Source: Flavobacterium aerium
GTDB lineage: Bacteria > Bacteroidota > Bacteroidia > Flavobacteriales > Flavobacteriaceae
NCBI RefSeq assembly: GCF_030766725.1
Contig: NZ_JARQWR010000004.1
Coordinates: 1 to 64,000 of the forward strand
Length of the DNA: 64,000 nucleotides
Reading direction: 5' to 3'
In this document: in pieces, positions 1 through 8,361 of the stretch
How the letters are laid out: each line of letters starts with the position of its first letter
Position numbering within the stretch: the stretch's first letter is position 1
Made by a program: the position numbers and the translations under genes
The notes under the pieces: model-generated
Told to the model about the DNA's origin: nothing
Database searches by the model: none
Seen by the model: only the letters and a program-made list of their open reading frames with translations

Positions 1-10
1 TTCGGGTCGG

Positions 11-42
11 CAAAGCTAAATCTTTTTTACATCTCTCGCAAA
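11..42 (-). promoter_or_regulatory. Promoter P2, leftward (TTTG-N20-TAGCTTTG)
   Basis: Read on the minus strand, a -33 element TTTG (39-42) is separated by 20 bases from the -7 element TAGCTTTG (11-18). This matches the Bacteroidota consensus TTTG/TAnnTTTG with 19-21 spacing. It would start transcription close to or just beyond the left edge. Its product is outside the window. Confidence 0.6.
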
Positions 43-122
43 TCTTTTTTTATCTTTTTTCTAAAAGCTAAATCCCAATCTGACTGCTGTATTTCTGATG
101 AACTTGTGCGCTGTTGCGGGTG

Positions 123-153
123 CAAAACTACAACCTTTTTAGACTTAAACAAT
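123..153 (-). promoter_or_regulatory. Promoter P1, leftward (ATTG-N19-TAGTTTTG)
   Basis: On the minus strand ATTG (150-153) lies 19 bases upstream of TAGTTTTG (123-130), followed by CACCCGC. It is in tandem with P2 about 110 bases further on. Tandem strong promoters with GC-rich starts suggest a stable RNA or other highly expressed gene to the left. That product is inference only. Confidence 0.6.
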
Positions 154-606
154 ACTTTTTTAAAGTTATTTTTACCTTTTCTTAACTTTTAATCTCAATC
201 AACTGAATTACACCATATTGTAATCAATCTTTTTTTACCATATTATCGCAAATCGAACCAGTTTATCAGCCTTTTCTGCTGCTAGCAGTGGTTTTATCTA
301 TATATACCTATTTATATAGGTACAATTTATAACACAATTATTGTCTTAAAAGCTTCATTTTGCCCTCCATTAGACTAAAAGAACTCTTTTACTAAGAAAC
401 AAGCTGGGATTAAAAGCTCTTTTCAGGTTATCCTCTACTAGATTTTGATTTTAACCATACATCCATTCCAAAATTCCTTCCTTATATATAAGGAGTAGTA
501 TAAAATTTAGAACAAGCCTAATCTATCCTGTTATACTATATATAGTATAATAACGAAGTGTCAATATTAGCTTATCAATATTGGTACTCAAAAAATCTAT
601 AAACCA

Positions 607-636
607 AAAAACGTCCAGAATTTCTTCTAGACGTTT
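607..636 (-). terminator. Hairpin terminator of the T9SS protein gene
   Basis: A 13-bp inverted repeat (607-620 with 624-636) with a four-base loop lies 100 bases after the stop of the minus-strand gene. Its single C/A mismatch on the plus strand becomes a G-U wobble in minus-strand RNA, and the stem runs into U on that strand. Both points favour termination of leftward transcription. Confidence 0.7.
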
Positions 637-733
637 TCTTCACTAAACTAATAAACTAAAAAATTAAAAACACTGGTTTCAACTGGATGAAGATTGAGTT
701 ACTCTCCATCGGTTGTGCTGTAGTGCAGAGTTA

Positions 734-2410
734 TTAATTGTAGAAGATCTTTCCACTCTTAATTTCTTCTCCAGTCACAATTTTATAAAAATATAATCCC
801 TTTGGATAATTAACTGGAATATTCCAATTGATTCCCTGATTTGGTTTTACTACTCCTTTATATATAGTAGAACTATTTCCAAGCCATTCAGAATAAATAA
901 TAATTTCTACTTCTTTATTCTCCCAAACATCATTCTGAAAATTCACCAATCCGTTTGTTGGATTTGGATATACCTTAACAGTAATCGATTGTTCTTGTTC
1001 AGTAATATTTAGGTTTTCGAAAGTCGATATTTGACGGCCACTAAAATCATAAGAAACAGTATTGCTAAAAGATTTTTTTCCTCCAGATTTTACAATTCTA
1101 TAATATTTTGTTATCATCCCTGGAATTTGTGTTATAGTATAATTCTGTTGATCGCCCACTAATTTATTAACCTCTCCAATAACCTCATCACCTATCATAT
1201 TATATGAATACCATTCATAAGTATAAAATCCTTGGCCTAAACCCCCATTAGGTAAACTTCCTGTAATTTCTAATCCATTCAAAGCAATCGAATTATTAAG
1301 AATCTGAGTTCCTGGTATAACTTGAATAGAATTACTTGTAATACTTTGAATGCCAGAAGTAACAGTCCTATTAATATAGAGATTGGGGTATTGATTTAAA
1401 TAATCATATACAAAATCTGGAATTATTAAATCCAAACCTATACCTTGAATAATTATTGGATCTTCTGGACTATACAATGTCCAAAAATAACTATATAGTC
1501 CTGTACCCCCTATAGGAAGGCTTCCAGAAATCAATGAACCATTTAAAATAATAGAATTACTTAATAACTGTGGTGCTGCAATAACGTTTATAGTAACTTC
1601 ATTACTAATGCTATTTGCATTACCCGATTTAGTTAGTCTTCTATAATTTGTTGTAACCAATAAACTCCCTGGCATTAAACTTCCAGTAGTAGCCCCCTCA
1701 ACTATATTCCAAGACCCATTGACTTCTTTTTTTTCCCATTGGTAGGTATATGTTCCGCTACCATTACCTCCACTGGGTTGACTACCAAATATGTTGGCAC
1801 CACTATTACCCTCATTAATAGTTTGATTTCCACTTATTTCATTATTTGTAATTAGAGGACTATCATTCACCTGAATAGTAATTTCATTGCTACTGTTCGC
1901 TCTACCACCAGAAAGCGCATATCTTCTAAACTTGGTTGTTCTGGTTAGAGCTTCAGGTGTATATATATTACTTGTCGCTCCATTAATCTGAACCCAATTA
2001 TTTACTCCATCATTTTTATCCCATTGATAGGTATAAGTCCCTGTTCCTCCATTAGGATTAGTACCTGTTAACATGGACGGTATTTGTCCATAATATATAG
2101 TTTGATTCTGAGTAATTGTGTTATTTGTAATTGGTGGAACGAGAGTTTTTACAACTTTTAAATCACTACTTTTATAAATGGATCCACTATAAGAAACATA
2201 TTCTGCAAAAACAGCTCCTCCAGTATTATTAAATGCACTCGCTAATAATGTGAAAGAAAAATTACGTGATACAAAATTACTACCAAAGAATGGGGCAGAA
2301 ATAGTGTTACTAATTCTGATTACACCTGAACCAGGGCTTTTTTGATAATATAATGATATATTTCCTTCTTTACCTCCCATGGGGGGGGTTATTGGTCGTG
2401 ACTTCAACAT
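734..2410 (-). CDS. T9SS type A sorting domain protein, main (C-terminal) part of a frameshifted gene
   Basis: This is the body of a secreted surface protein. The frame holds about four repeated Ig/PKD-like modules of roughly 85 residues, each with a G-x-G-x-Y-x-Y-x-W core and ending in a short 'SN-x-I/V' strand (about residues 110-445). It ends in a typical T9SS type A sorting domain of about 95 residues (motifs KVYPNPTNG and KGLYFYKI). T9SS carries such cargo across the outer membrane and usually removes the domain. The frame begins with an ATG inside another gene part and has no signal peptide. The signal peptide is in the overlapping frame at 2370-2591, which joins this one at the C8 run. 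Removing one C gives a continuous protein of about 618 residues. It lies downstream of HmuY and the TonB receptor, so it may belong to haem/iron uptake, but its own function is unknown. Confidence 0.8.
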   Translation of the reverse strand: MLKSRPITPPMGGKEGNISLYYQKSPGSGVIRISNTISAPFFGSNFVSRNFSFTLLASAFNNTGGAVFAEYVSYSGSIYKSSDLKVVKTLVPPITNNTITQNQTIYYGQIPSMLTGTNPNGGTGTYTYQWDKNDGVNNWVQINGATSNIYTPEALTRTTKFRRYALSGGRANSSNEITIQVNDSPLITNNEISGNQTINEGNSGANIFGSQPSGGNGSGTYTYQWEKKEVNGSWNIVEGATTGSLMPGSLLVTTNYRRLTKSGNANSISNEVTINVIAAPQLLSNSIILNGSLISGSLPIGGTGLYSYFWTLYSPEDPIIIQGIGLDLIIPDFVYDYLNQYPNLYINRTVTSGIQSITSNSIQVIPGTQILNNSIALNGLEITGSLPNGGLGQGFYTYEWYSYNMIGDEVIGEVNKLVGDQQNYTITQIPGMITKYYRIVKSGGKKSFSNTVSYDFSGRQISTFENLNITEQEQSITVKVYPNPTNGLVNFQNDVWENKEVEIIIYSEWLGNSSTIYKGVVKPNQGINWNIPVNYPKGLYFYKIVTGEEIKSGKIFYN

Positions 2411-2591
2411 CTAACTTAACACTCATCGAAGAGGCATCAAGTCCAAAGCTGATAGTCCCTCCAGAATTTACATAATTATCATTTACTAAAAGGGTTGAAT
2501 TATTTATTGAAACATTAAACTGACTATATGAAAACAATGAATAGATACTCAGAAATAATGTAAAAAATAGTTTTAAGTAATTATTTTTCAT
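2370..2591 (-). pseudogene. N-terminal fragment of the same T9SS protein (signal peptide)
   Basis: This 73-codon frame supplies the missing start: a signal peptide (basic MKNNYLK, hydrophobic LFFTLFLSIYSLFSYS, then Q at residue 24) and about 45 residues of mature protein. It ends in a few out-of-frame codons directly after the C8 run (Pro-Pro-His-Gly-Arg-stop). Its last in-frame residues (N-N-P-P) join directly to Met-Gly-Gly of the 734-2410 frame if one C is removed. So the two frames are one gene, broken by a real mutation, a phase-variable tract or a sequencing error. It starts 84 bases after the HmuY stop with a hairpin in between, and no separate promoter is obvious. Confidence 0.75.
2381..2388 (-). 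repeat. C8 homopolymer tract at the frameshift
   Basis: Eight consecutive G on the plus strand (C on the coding strand) sit exactly where the two frames of the T9SS protein gene must be joined. Seven or ten C would restore the frame; eight breaks it. Such tracts are prone to slipped-strand changes and also to sequencing error. Confidence 0.85.
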
Positions 2592-2608
2592 AATTGATAT
2601 TTTAGATT

Positions 2609-2649
2609 AAAAAAACCTGACAAGTTTGCACCTGCCAGGTTTAAAAAAA
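2609..2649 (-). terminator. Terminator after hmuY
   Basis: A 9-bp stem (2614-2622 with 2633-2641) is followed on the minus strand by a run of T, 26 bases after the HmuY stop. The A/C mismatch on the plus strand is a G-U wobble in minus-strand RNA. It may only attenuate transcription, because the next gene has no clear promoter of its own. Confidence 0.7.
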
Positions 2650-2674
2650 TTAAAACTAACAAACAAAACTTACA

Positions 2675-3778
2675 TTATTGTAATAATGTATATTGAACTG
2701 TTGGATATCCTCTTACTCCTGCATCATTTGTCATAGCAAGGAATTTCACTTTATAAACATTGCCGTCTGCATCTTTCACAACATAAAAACGGTCTGTTTT
2801 AATACTTGGCAAAGTTGTATTACTTCCACCGTTTCTCCAATTTGAACCAATAATTCTTTGATCTGTTGTAGATCCAGCAAATTTAGCTTCAGTTACATTC
2901 GCTAATTTGAAATTCTCAAATGTTATACCCTCAGAATTTAAAACTTGGTAAACTTTAGTACCACCTTTCATATTTGTAACGATGAAATCAGAGAAACCAT
3001 AAGTAACAGCTCCAGATCCCATTACAAGATAATTTGTAAAAGTTGTAAAGTTTATATCCCATTTCTTTTTTGTTGGTTCAACAGTCGTTGCACTACCGCT
3101 TGCTAAACTGAAAAAAGTAAAATTAAAGTCTGCATTTTTAGTAACTGTTTTCTCTGTAAAAGTTGTAGAAGCAAGATCTGCGTACTGAATTTTATATCCA
3201 GTTCCACTTCTTAAAATTCTTACTTTTTTCCATCCTCTCTCTGCTCCATCAGTACTAGCTGATCCTACAGAAGGAGTAGTAGTTGAAATTGCAAAACCAA
3301 GATTTACTAAATATACATTGTTATTCGCATCAGTAGCTGAAATTTCAGCAATAGCTGTACCTTCACCATTACCTGCACCTGCTAATACTCCTGTTGGATT
3401 ATCTACATAACCACTTGAAGCTAATGTTTCTCCACCACCTACAGCAACATCTGTATTGGCTACTTGAGGTAACGTGATATCATTTGTTGCTAATTTCTTA
3501 ACAGCCATTTTAAGTGATCCATTAATAATCACTCTAAAATCAGATCCCCCTGAAAATCCAAAATCCCAAGAAGCTCTATTTACTGATGTAGAACTTTCAG
3601 TGCTTAAATCTAAGTATACTTGATTTGGTTGATTTGGACCACCAACTGTTGGTTGAAGTATTTTCCCTGATGATGGTGGTGTTACCACTTCTACTGGAGT
3701 AGTCGCATTATCATCGCTACTAGAACAAGCTGCAAGTGTTAAAGCAGCCATCGATAAGAATAAAAATCTTTTTTTCAT
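2675..3778 (-). CDS. HmuY family haem-binding lipoprotein
   Basis: HmuY proteins are surface lipoproteins that capture haem and hand it to a partner TonB-dependent receptor. This 367-residue protein starts with a lipoprotein signal (MKKRFLFLSMAALTLAAC, lipobox LAAC, Cys 18), then an acidic/Ser/Thr/Pro linker. The body has the family's opening layout: a strand that reads 'QVYLDLST' followed by 'ASWDFGFSG' near residues 54-77. A late 'KVKFLAMTND' segment and a final 'VQYTLLQ' strand complete the fold. The gene follows the receptor gene by 24 bases on the same strand, so the two are surely co-transcribed. Family assignment rests on motif and context. The ligand may be haem or another iron complex. 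Confidence 0.85.
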   Translation of the reverse strand: MKKRFLFLSMAALTLAACSSSDDNATTPVEVVTPPSSGKILQPTVGGPNQPNQVYLDLSTESSTSVNRASWDFGFSGGSDFRVIINGSLKMAVKKLATNDITLPQVANTDVAVGGGETLASSGYVDNPTGVLAGAGNGEGTAIAEISATDANNNVYLVNLGFAISTTTPSVGSASTDGAERGWKKVRILRSGTGYKIQYADLASTTFTEKTVTKNADFNFTFFSLASGSATTVEPTKKKWDINFTTFTNYLVMGSGAVTYGFSDFIVTNMKGGTKVYQVLNSEGITFENFKLANVTEAKFAGSTTDQRIIGSNWRNGGSNTTLPSIKTDRFYVVKDADGNVYKVKFLAMTNDAGVRGYPTVQYTLLQ

Positions 3779-3802
3779 TTTATTTTGTATTAGATATTTA
3801 TA

Positions 3803-5923
3803 TTAAAAGTTAAGGTTATACGTAAGTTTTGCATAATATGATCTTCCATAAGCCAGCATGATATTAGAAGATGTTGCATGTCCTCCACCTTCTGCTGTTC
3901 TTGTTTGGTTAACATTCGTCACATCCAAAAGATTTCTTGCTCCAACCATGAAGTCCAATCTGTTTTTGAAAAATGATTTTCTAATCGATGCATCTAACCA
4001 ATTACTGGCTTCGATGTCTGAAATAACAAATTCTGAATTTCCTTCGATATATTGTTGTGTCTTTCCATTGTATTTATAATAGGCCGAAAAAACGGTTCCC
4101 CATTTCGGAATAGAATAGGATATGCTTGTATTTAAATTAAATGAATACAGAAATTTATCATCTGAACTAAATAATTGGTTCTCGATAACACGTGATACTC
4201 CAACTAGTGATGCTCCAAAATTAAACATCCAGTTATTTTGTTTCAATTGATGGTTAGTGGACACATTCCACATATTATATTTACTAATATTGATGTATTG
4301 GTATTCTGGTATTCCAGCACTATTGAATTTAATAAATGCCATATCTATTCGATCTTTCACATTTAAGAAACTTGTTGTGATGGTATTTGTCATGACAAGA
4401 CCAGACTTAAAGTAGGTTCCTTTTTTTAAACTTATCTCATACGAAGTACTTGTTTCAGGAATCAGATTTTCATTTCCTGTAAAATGATGCCCGTCAAAAA
4501 TTAGTTTTGAGTATAATTCATCAAATGTTGGTGTTCTGAAAGACTTTCCTAATGACCCTCTTAATTCTACTCCTTTGCCAAACAAATAACGTAATCCTAA
4601 GGATGAAGCATACTGATCATCAAATTTTGATTGTGAAGAAAAACGCAATCCTGGGCGTAAATAGAAACTTTCTGTCGCTTTAATTTCAGAATTAACAAAG
4701 AAATCATAATTCTCTAATCGTTTTCTAACAGGAGAAATAATATTCTCATCTTGAATTAATGAAAATCCATTATTGTTTACAAATTCATATCCTAGTTGTA
4801 AATCAACTTTACTATCTGAAAAGAAATTACTTACTGTTCCTGTCGAATAGGTTACTTCCATCGACTGATCCTGCACTCTTTTATTTAAAGTTTCATCTCC
4901 ATTTGTAATATTATATCTAAAGTCTTCTATTTCTCTAGCTTGTCTTTGATGGGATACCGAAACGTTGTAGTTTAATTGAGAAAATAATTTTCCGACAGCA
5001 TTTAGATGATGATAATAACGGTTTGTAAAATATCTTTTATCATCGGAATACAAATAGGATCCTAATTGTGAATTATAACCTGATTGTACTGTGGTATTAA
5101 AATAATCAGTATTTTCATCTAAGTATTCAAATTTATAGAATACTCGGAAATTATTTTTATGGTAGCTAATTAATGCATTTGATATTAGCTGTTCTTTTGG
5201 CAACCAACTATATCCCCTAGTGAAGTCATTTTCTTTATAATCTTTTCCTTTTTTATCTCCTAGATATCCTTGAAAATCATTTCTGTTTACACCAGCAGAT
5301 ATATACCAATTCTCTGAAAGATTATGTGCAAGGCGCAATGATTGAATATGTCTTCCTTGTTTAAAAAATGAGAATTCTTTATTAACGGTTTCTTCTTGTG
5401 CAGTAGCAGTAATAGACCATTTATGTTTTGAAGATTTTTTAGAGATAATATTAAGTATGCCACTCACAGCATTTGCTCCATGAGTAACACCCATTGATCC
5501 TTCTATAATTTCAATTCGTTCAACATCATTCAGATTGATTTGAGTTAAATCGATATTATTTCCTAGTCCAGCTTCATTTGCCAAAGGCACATTATCCACT
5601 AAAATTTTAAAATATTGTGCATCTAAACCAAATAATGATACTGTAGAACGCCCATCGTTACCACTTGGTCGTACTGTAATATTAAGGTATTGGTTTAATA
5701 CATCCCCAAGATTATTTGCTGCTAAATTCTGAATGTCCTGATTTGAAATTACTCGAACATTAAAAACTGATTTATTAATTGATTGTGGTTCGAATTGACC
5801 TGTAACCACAACTTCATTCAATTTGTTTTCTTTACGAATTGAGTCTTGTTCAGTTGTCTGAGCGTATGAACTAAATCCTAGGAAAGAAGATAGTAGTAAA
5901 AAATAACCTTTATTGATTTGCAT
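3803..5923 (-). CDS. TonB-dependent outer-membrane receptor (HmuR-like)
   Basis: This is a 706-residue outer-membrane receptor that imports a ligand using TonB energy. A signal peptide (residues 1-21, ending SSYAQ) is followed by a short TonB-box-like stretch (NEVVVTG). The plug domain spans about 35-165, with the motif VERIEIIEGSMGVTHGANAVSG near its end, and a 22-strand-type barrel fills the rest. A conserved mid-barrel segment reads LRGSLGKSFRTPTFDELYS, and the C-terminal strand ends in an aromatic residue (YNLNF). There is no N-terminal carboxypeptidase-regulatory domain, unlike SusC-type receptors. The partner HmuY gene lies 24 bases downstream, which points to haem. The promoter upstream is of the standard Bacteroidota type. 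I see no obvious Fur box. Confidence 0.9.
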   Translation of the reverse strand: MQINKGYFLLLSSFLGFSSYAQTTEQDSIRKENKLNEVVVTGQFEPQSINKSVFNVRVISNQDIQNLAANNLGDVLNQYLNITVRPSGNDGRSTVSLFGLDAQYFKILVDNVPLANEAGLGNNIDLTQINLNDVERIEIIEGSMGVTHGANAVSGILNIISKKSSKHKWSITATAQEETVNKEFSFFKQGRHIQSLRLAHNLSENWYISAGVNRNDFQGYLGDKKGKDYKENDFTRGYSWLPKEQLISNALISYHKNNFRVFYKFEYLDENTDYFNTTVQSGYNSQLGSYLYSDDKRYFTNRYYHHLNAVGKLFSQLNYNVSVSHQRQAREIEDFRYNITNGDETLNKRVQDQSMEVTYSTGTVSNFFSDSKVDLQLGYEFVNNNGFSLIQDENIISPVRKRLENYDFFVNSEIKATESFYLRPGLRFSSQSKFDDQYASSLGLRYLFGKGVELRGSLGKSFRTPTFDELYSKLIFDGHHFTGNENLIPETSTSYEISLKKGTYFKSGLVMTNTITTSFLNVKDRIDMAFIKFNSAGIPEYQYINISKYNMWNVSTNHQLKQNNWMFNFGASLVGVSRVIENQLFSSDDKFLYSFNLNTSISYSIPKWGTVFSAYYKYNGKTQQYIEGNSEFVISDIEASNWLDASIRKSFFKNRLDFMVGARNLLDVTNVNQTRTAEGGGHATSSNIMLAYGRSYYAKLTYNLNF

Positions 5924-5955
5924 TATTTAATTATATTTAGATTAATTCTAAATTG

Positions 5956-5987
5956 CAAATTTAAACGAGTCATTTGTATTACGCAAG
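5956..5987 (-). promoter_or_regulatory. Promoter of the receptor-hmuY operon
   Basis: On the minus strand CTTG (5984-5987) lies 20 bases before TAAATTTG (5956-5963), a close match to TTTG/TAnnTTTG. Transcription would begin near 5950, about 27 bases before the receptor start codon. Confidence 0.7.
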
Positions 5988-6014
5988 TTATTTTTACTAA
6001 TTCTAAATAAAAAT

Positions 6015-6040
6015 AAAAGCAGCGTAATTACGCTGCTTTT
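6015..6040 (-). terminator. Terminator after sufD
   Basis: A perfect 26-base palindrome (13-bp arms AAAAGCAGCGTAA) lies 24 bases after the sufD stop and is followed by T-rich sequence on the minus strand. It separates the SUF genes from the receptor promoter just downstream. Confidence 0.85.
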
Positions 6041-6063
6041 AAGAATAGATATTTTTAGTCTAA

Positions 6064-7380
6064 TTACAAATCAAAACCCATGTTAACACCTAGTTTTGAA
6101 GCAATTATCTTTGTAATTCTAGCTTTTAATGCCGGTATTTTTATGCTTGAAATAACTTCATTGGTAAACGCATACATCAATAGAGCACGTGCTTCTTTGT
6201 ATGGAATACCTCTAGATTGCATATAAAACATTGCACTTTCATCTAATTGTCCAATAGTACAACCGTGAGAACACTTCACATCATCTGCAAAAATCTCTAA
6301 TTGAGGCTTTGCATTTATGCTTGCTTTATCACTCAAAAGGATATTGTTGTTTTTCTGAAATGCATCTGTTTTTTGCGCTTCTTTTTCTACATATATTTTA
6401 CCATTGAAAACACCTGTTGAACGATCACCATAAATTCCTTTATAGTTTTGATGGCTTTCACAGTTCGGTTGAGCATGGTGTACTAATGTATAATGATCAA
6501 CGTGTTGTTTATCTCCTATAATAGTAATTCCTTTTAGAGTAGAGTCGATACGCTCTCCAAAATGATAGAAATTCAAATTGTTACGGGTAATATTTCCTCC
6601 AAAAGAGAAGGTATGTACCGAACAAAAGCTTTCTCCATCCTGAGATATATACGTATTGTCAATTAAATTCGCCTGATCATTGTCATTTTGAATTTTATAG
6701 TAGTCCAAATTTGCTCTTTTTTGAACAAATATCTCCGTTACACTATTTGTCAATACAGGATTACTGTTTAAACTTTGATGACGTTCGATGATTTGAACGT
6801 GTGCATTTTCTGCAACTACAATCAGGTTTCGTGGTTGTACCAATAGAGCAGCCTCATTTCCTGTAGAAAAATGAATTACTTCAATCGGTTTGTCTGCTAC
6901 TTTACTTTTTGGGATATTAATATATGCTCCTTCAAATGCAAAAGCAGTATTCAAAGAGGTTAAACTCTCTTCTCTATTTGCAATTTTATTGAAATAGGTA
7001 TCAATAACCGTTTTGTATTTAGGTTTATTCAATGCTGATGACATTAAACAAACGTCCATTCCATCATGTGTTGTTGAAGATAAGAAAGAACTATAAACAC
7101 CGTCTACAAAAACAATTTTATAGGTATCTACTTCATTCAGAAAATACTTCTTTACGTCTTTGAAATCAACCACATTTTCCCCTTTTGGGAAAACACTAAA
7201 ATCATTTTTTAATACTGAACTCAGCGAAGTATATTTCCAAGCTTCATCTTTCTTTGTTGGAAAACCTTTTATTTCAAAATTCTTTAAGGCTTCTGTACGG
7301 ATATCATGCAAATCTGCATCGATATCTACACGTTCTTCAAAAGCCATAAAAGAAGATATTAATTTTTCTTTTAATTCCAT
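6064..7380 (-). CDS. sufD: Fe-S cluster assembly protein SufD
   Basis: SufD pairs with SufB and the ATPase SufC to form the SufBC2D scaffold on which Fe-S clusters are built in the cytoplasm. The 438-residue protein has the family's beta-helix core and the conserved C-terminal block DDVKCSHGCTIGQLDESAMF followed by the SRGIP motif. I place the start at the ATG at 7378-7380 (MELKEKL). The longer reading begins with TTG and adds 18 residues that look like untranslated leader. It lies downstream of sufC by about 130 bases on the same strand. No sufS or sufE follows; a terminator does. Confidence 0.92.
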   Translation of the reverse strand: MELKEKLISSFMAFEERVDIDADLHDIRTEALKNFEIKGFPTKKDEAWKYTSLSSVLKNDFSVFPKGENVVDFKDVKKYFLNEVDTYKIVFVDGVYSSFLSSTTHDGMDVCLMSSALNKPKYKTVIDTYFNKIANREESLTSLNTAFAFEGAYINIPKSKVADKPIEVIHFSTGNEAALLVQPRNLIVVAENAHVQIIERHQSLNSNPVLTNSVTEIFVQKRANLDYYKIQNDNDQANLIDNTYISQDGESFCSVHTFSFGGNITRNNLNFYHFGERIDSTLKGITIIGDKQHVDHYTLVHHAQPNCESHQNYKGIYGDRSTGVFNGKIYVEKEAQKTDAFQKNNNILLSDKASINAKPQLEIFADDVKCSHGCTIGQLDESAMFYMQSRGIPYKEARALLMYAFTNEVISSIKIPALKARITKIIASKLGVNMGFDL

Positions 7381-7510
7381 TTTTGGGTATCTAATGTGCG
7401 AAAGTTCAACTTTCAAACTCTTAATTATGTTCAATTACTTAAATCAGGTTATTTTTGAAGGTTTCAATTTGGAAATTATTTCTTCAATTGATTACTCCGT
7501 ACCGATTTAA

Positions 7511-8269
7511 CTAGTTTACTTCTTCAACTTCTTGTTTAATCCAGTCGTATCCTTTTTCTTCTAGTTCATACGCCAATTCTTTTGTGCCTGATTTTACAAT
7601 TTTTCCATTGTATAATACGTGTACAAAATCTGGAACGATATAATCTAATAGTCTTTGGTAGTGTGTAATTACGATAATTGCGTTATTCTCACTTTTTAAT
7701 TTATTCACACCATTTGCTACAATACGCAAAGCATCAATATCTAATCCTGAATCTGTTTCATCCAAAATTGCCAATTTTGGCTCTAGCATTGCCATTTGAA
7801 AAATCTCATTTCTCTTTTTCTCACCACCAGAAAATCCTTCATTTAATGAACGGGATAAAAATTTTCTATCGATTTCCAATAATTCTGATTTCTCACGAAT
7901 TACTTTCAACATTTCATTTGCTGGCATCTCCTCTAATCCATTTGCTTTACGCTTCTCATTGATTGCCGTTTTCATGAAATTTGTTACTGAAACTCCTGGA
8001 ATTTCCACAGGATACTGGAACGAAAGGAAAACTCCTTTGTGTGCTCTTTCTTCTGGAGCTAATTCTCCGATGTCTTCTCCTTCAAGAAATACTTCTCCTT
8101 CAGTTACTTCATAATTATCATTTCCTGCAATTACAGCCGAAAGTGTGCTTTTACCAGAACCATTAGGTCCCATGATTGCATGTACTTCTCCTGCTTTTAC
8201 TTCAAGGTTTATTCCTCTTAAAATTTCTTTATCTTCTACGCTAGCGTGAAGGTTTACTATTTTTAACAT
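7511..8269 (-). CDS. sufC: Fe-S cluster assembly ATPase SufC
   Basis: SufC is the ABC-type ATPase of the SufBC2D complex. The 252-residue protein has Walker A GPNGSGKST (residues 34-42), the Q-loop Gln 85 in SFQYPVE, the signature FSGGE (146-150), Walker B LAILDE (166-171) and the H-loop His 203. The Phe-Ser-Gly-Gly signature and the ETDSGLD continuation are typical of SufC as opposed to transport ATPases. It sits between sufB and sufD on the same strand, 92 bases after sufB. Confidence 0.95.
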   Translation of the reverse strand: MLKIVNLHASVEDKEILRGINLEVKAGEVHAIMGPNGSGKSTLSAVIAGNDNYEVTEGEVFLEGEDIGELAPEERAHKGVFLSFQYPVEIPGVSVTNFMKTAINEKRKANGLEEMPANEMLKVIREKSELLEIDRKFLSRSLNEGFSGGEKKRNEIFQMAMLEPKLAILDETDSGLDIDALRIVANGVNKLKSENNAIIVITHYQRLLDYIVPDFVHVLYNGKIVKSGTKELAYELEEKGYDWIKQEVEEVN

Positions 8270-8361
8270 AAGTCAATTTTCAATTAGTTCATTTCATCAA
8301 GCCAATAATAGGCTACCGAAATTATTTTGTTTTTTATCTTTACTCTTTGCGTTAAAATCAA

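Larger units (their letters stand above)
1..733. other. Gene-free left edge with leftward promoters
   Basis: No convincing protein-coding frame is visible here. The segment holds two tandem promoters pointing left out of the window (listed separately), an AT-rich middle with small palindromes (for example a 20-bp perfect palindrome at 531-550 and an inverted repeat CAATATT/AATATTG near 562-583), and at its right end the hairpin terminator of the minus-strand gene that stops at 734. I see nothing else that can be supported. Confidence 0.6.

Noticed and set aside
7160..8166. Plus-strand frames opposite sufD and sufC
   Set aside because: Antisense to strongly conserved SUF genes with biased composition; shadows.
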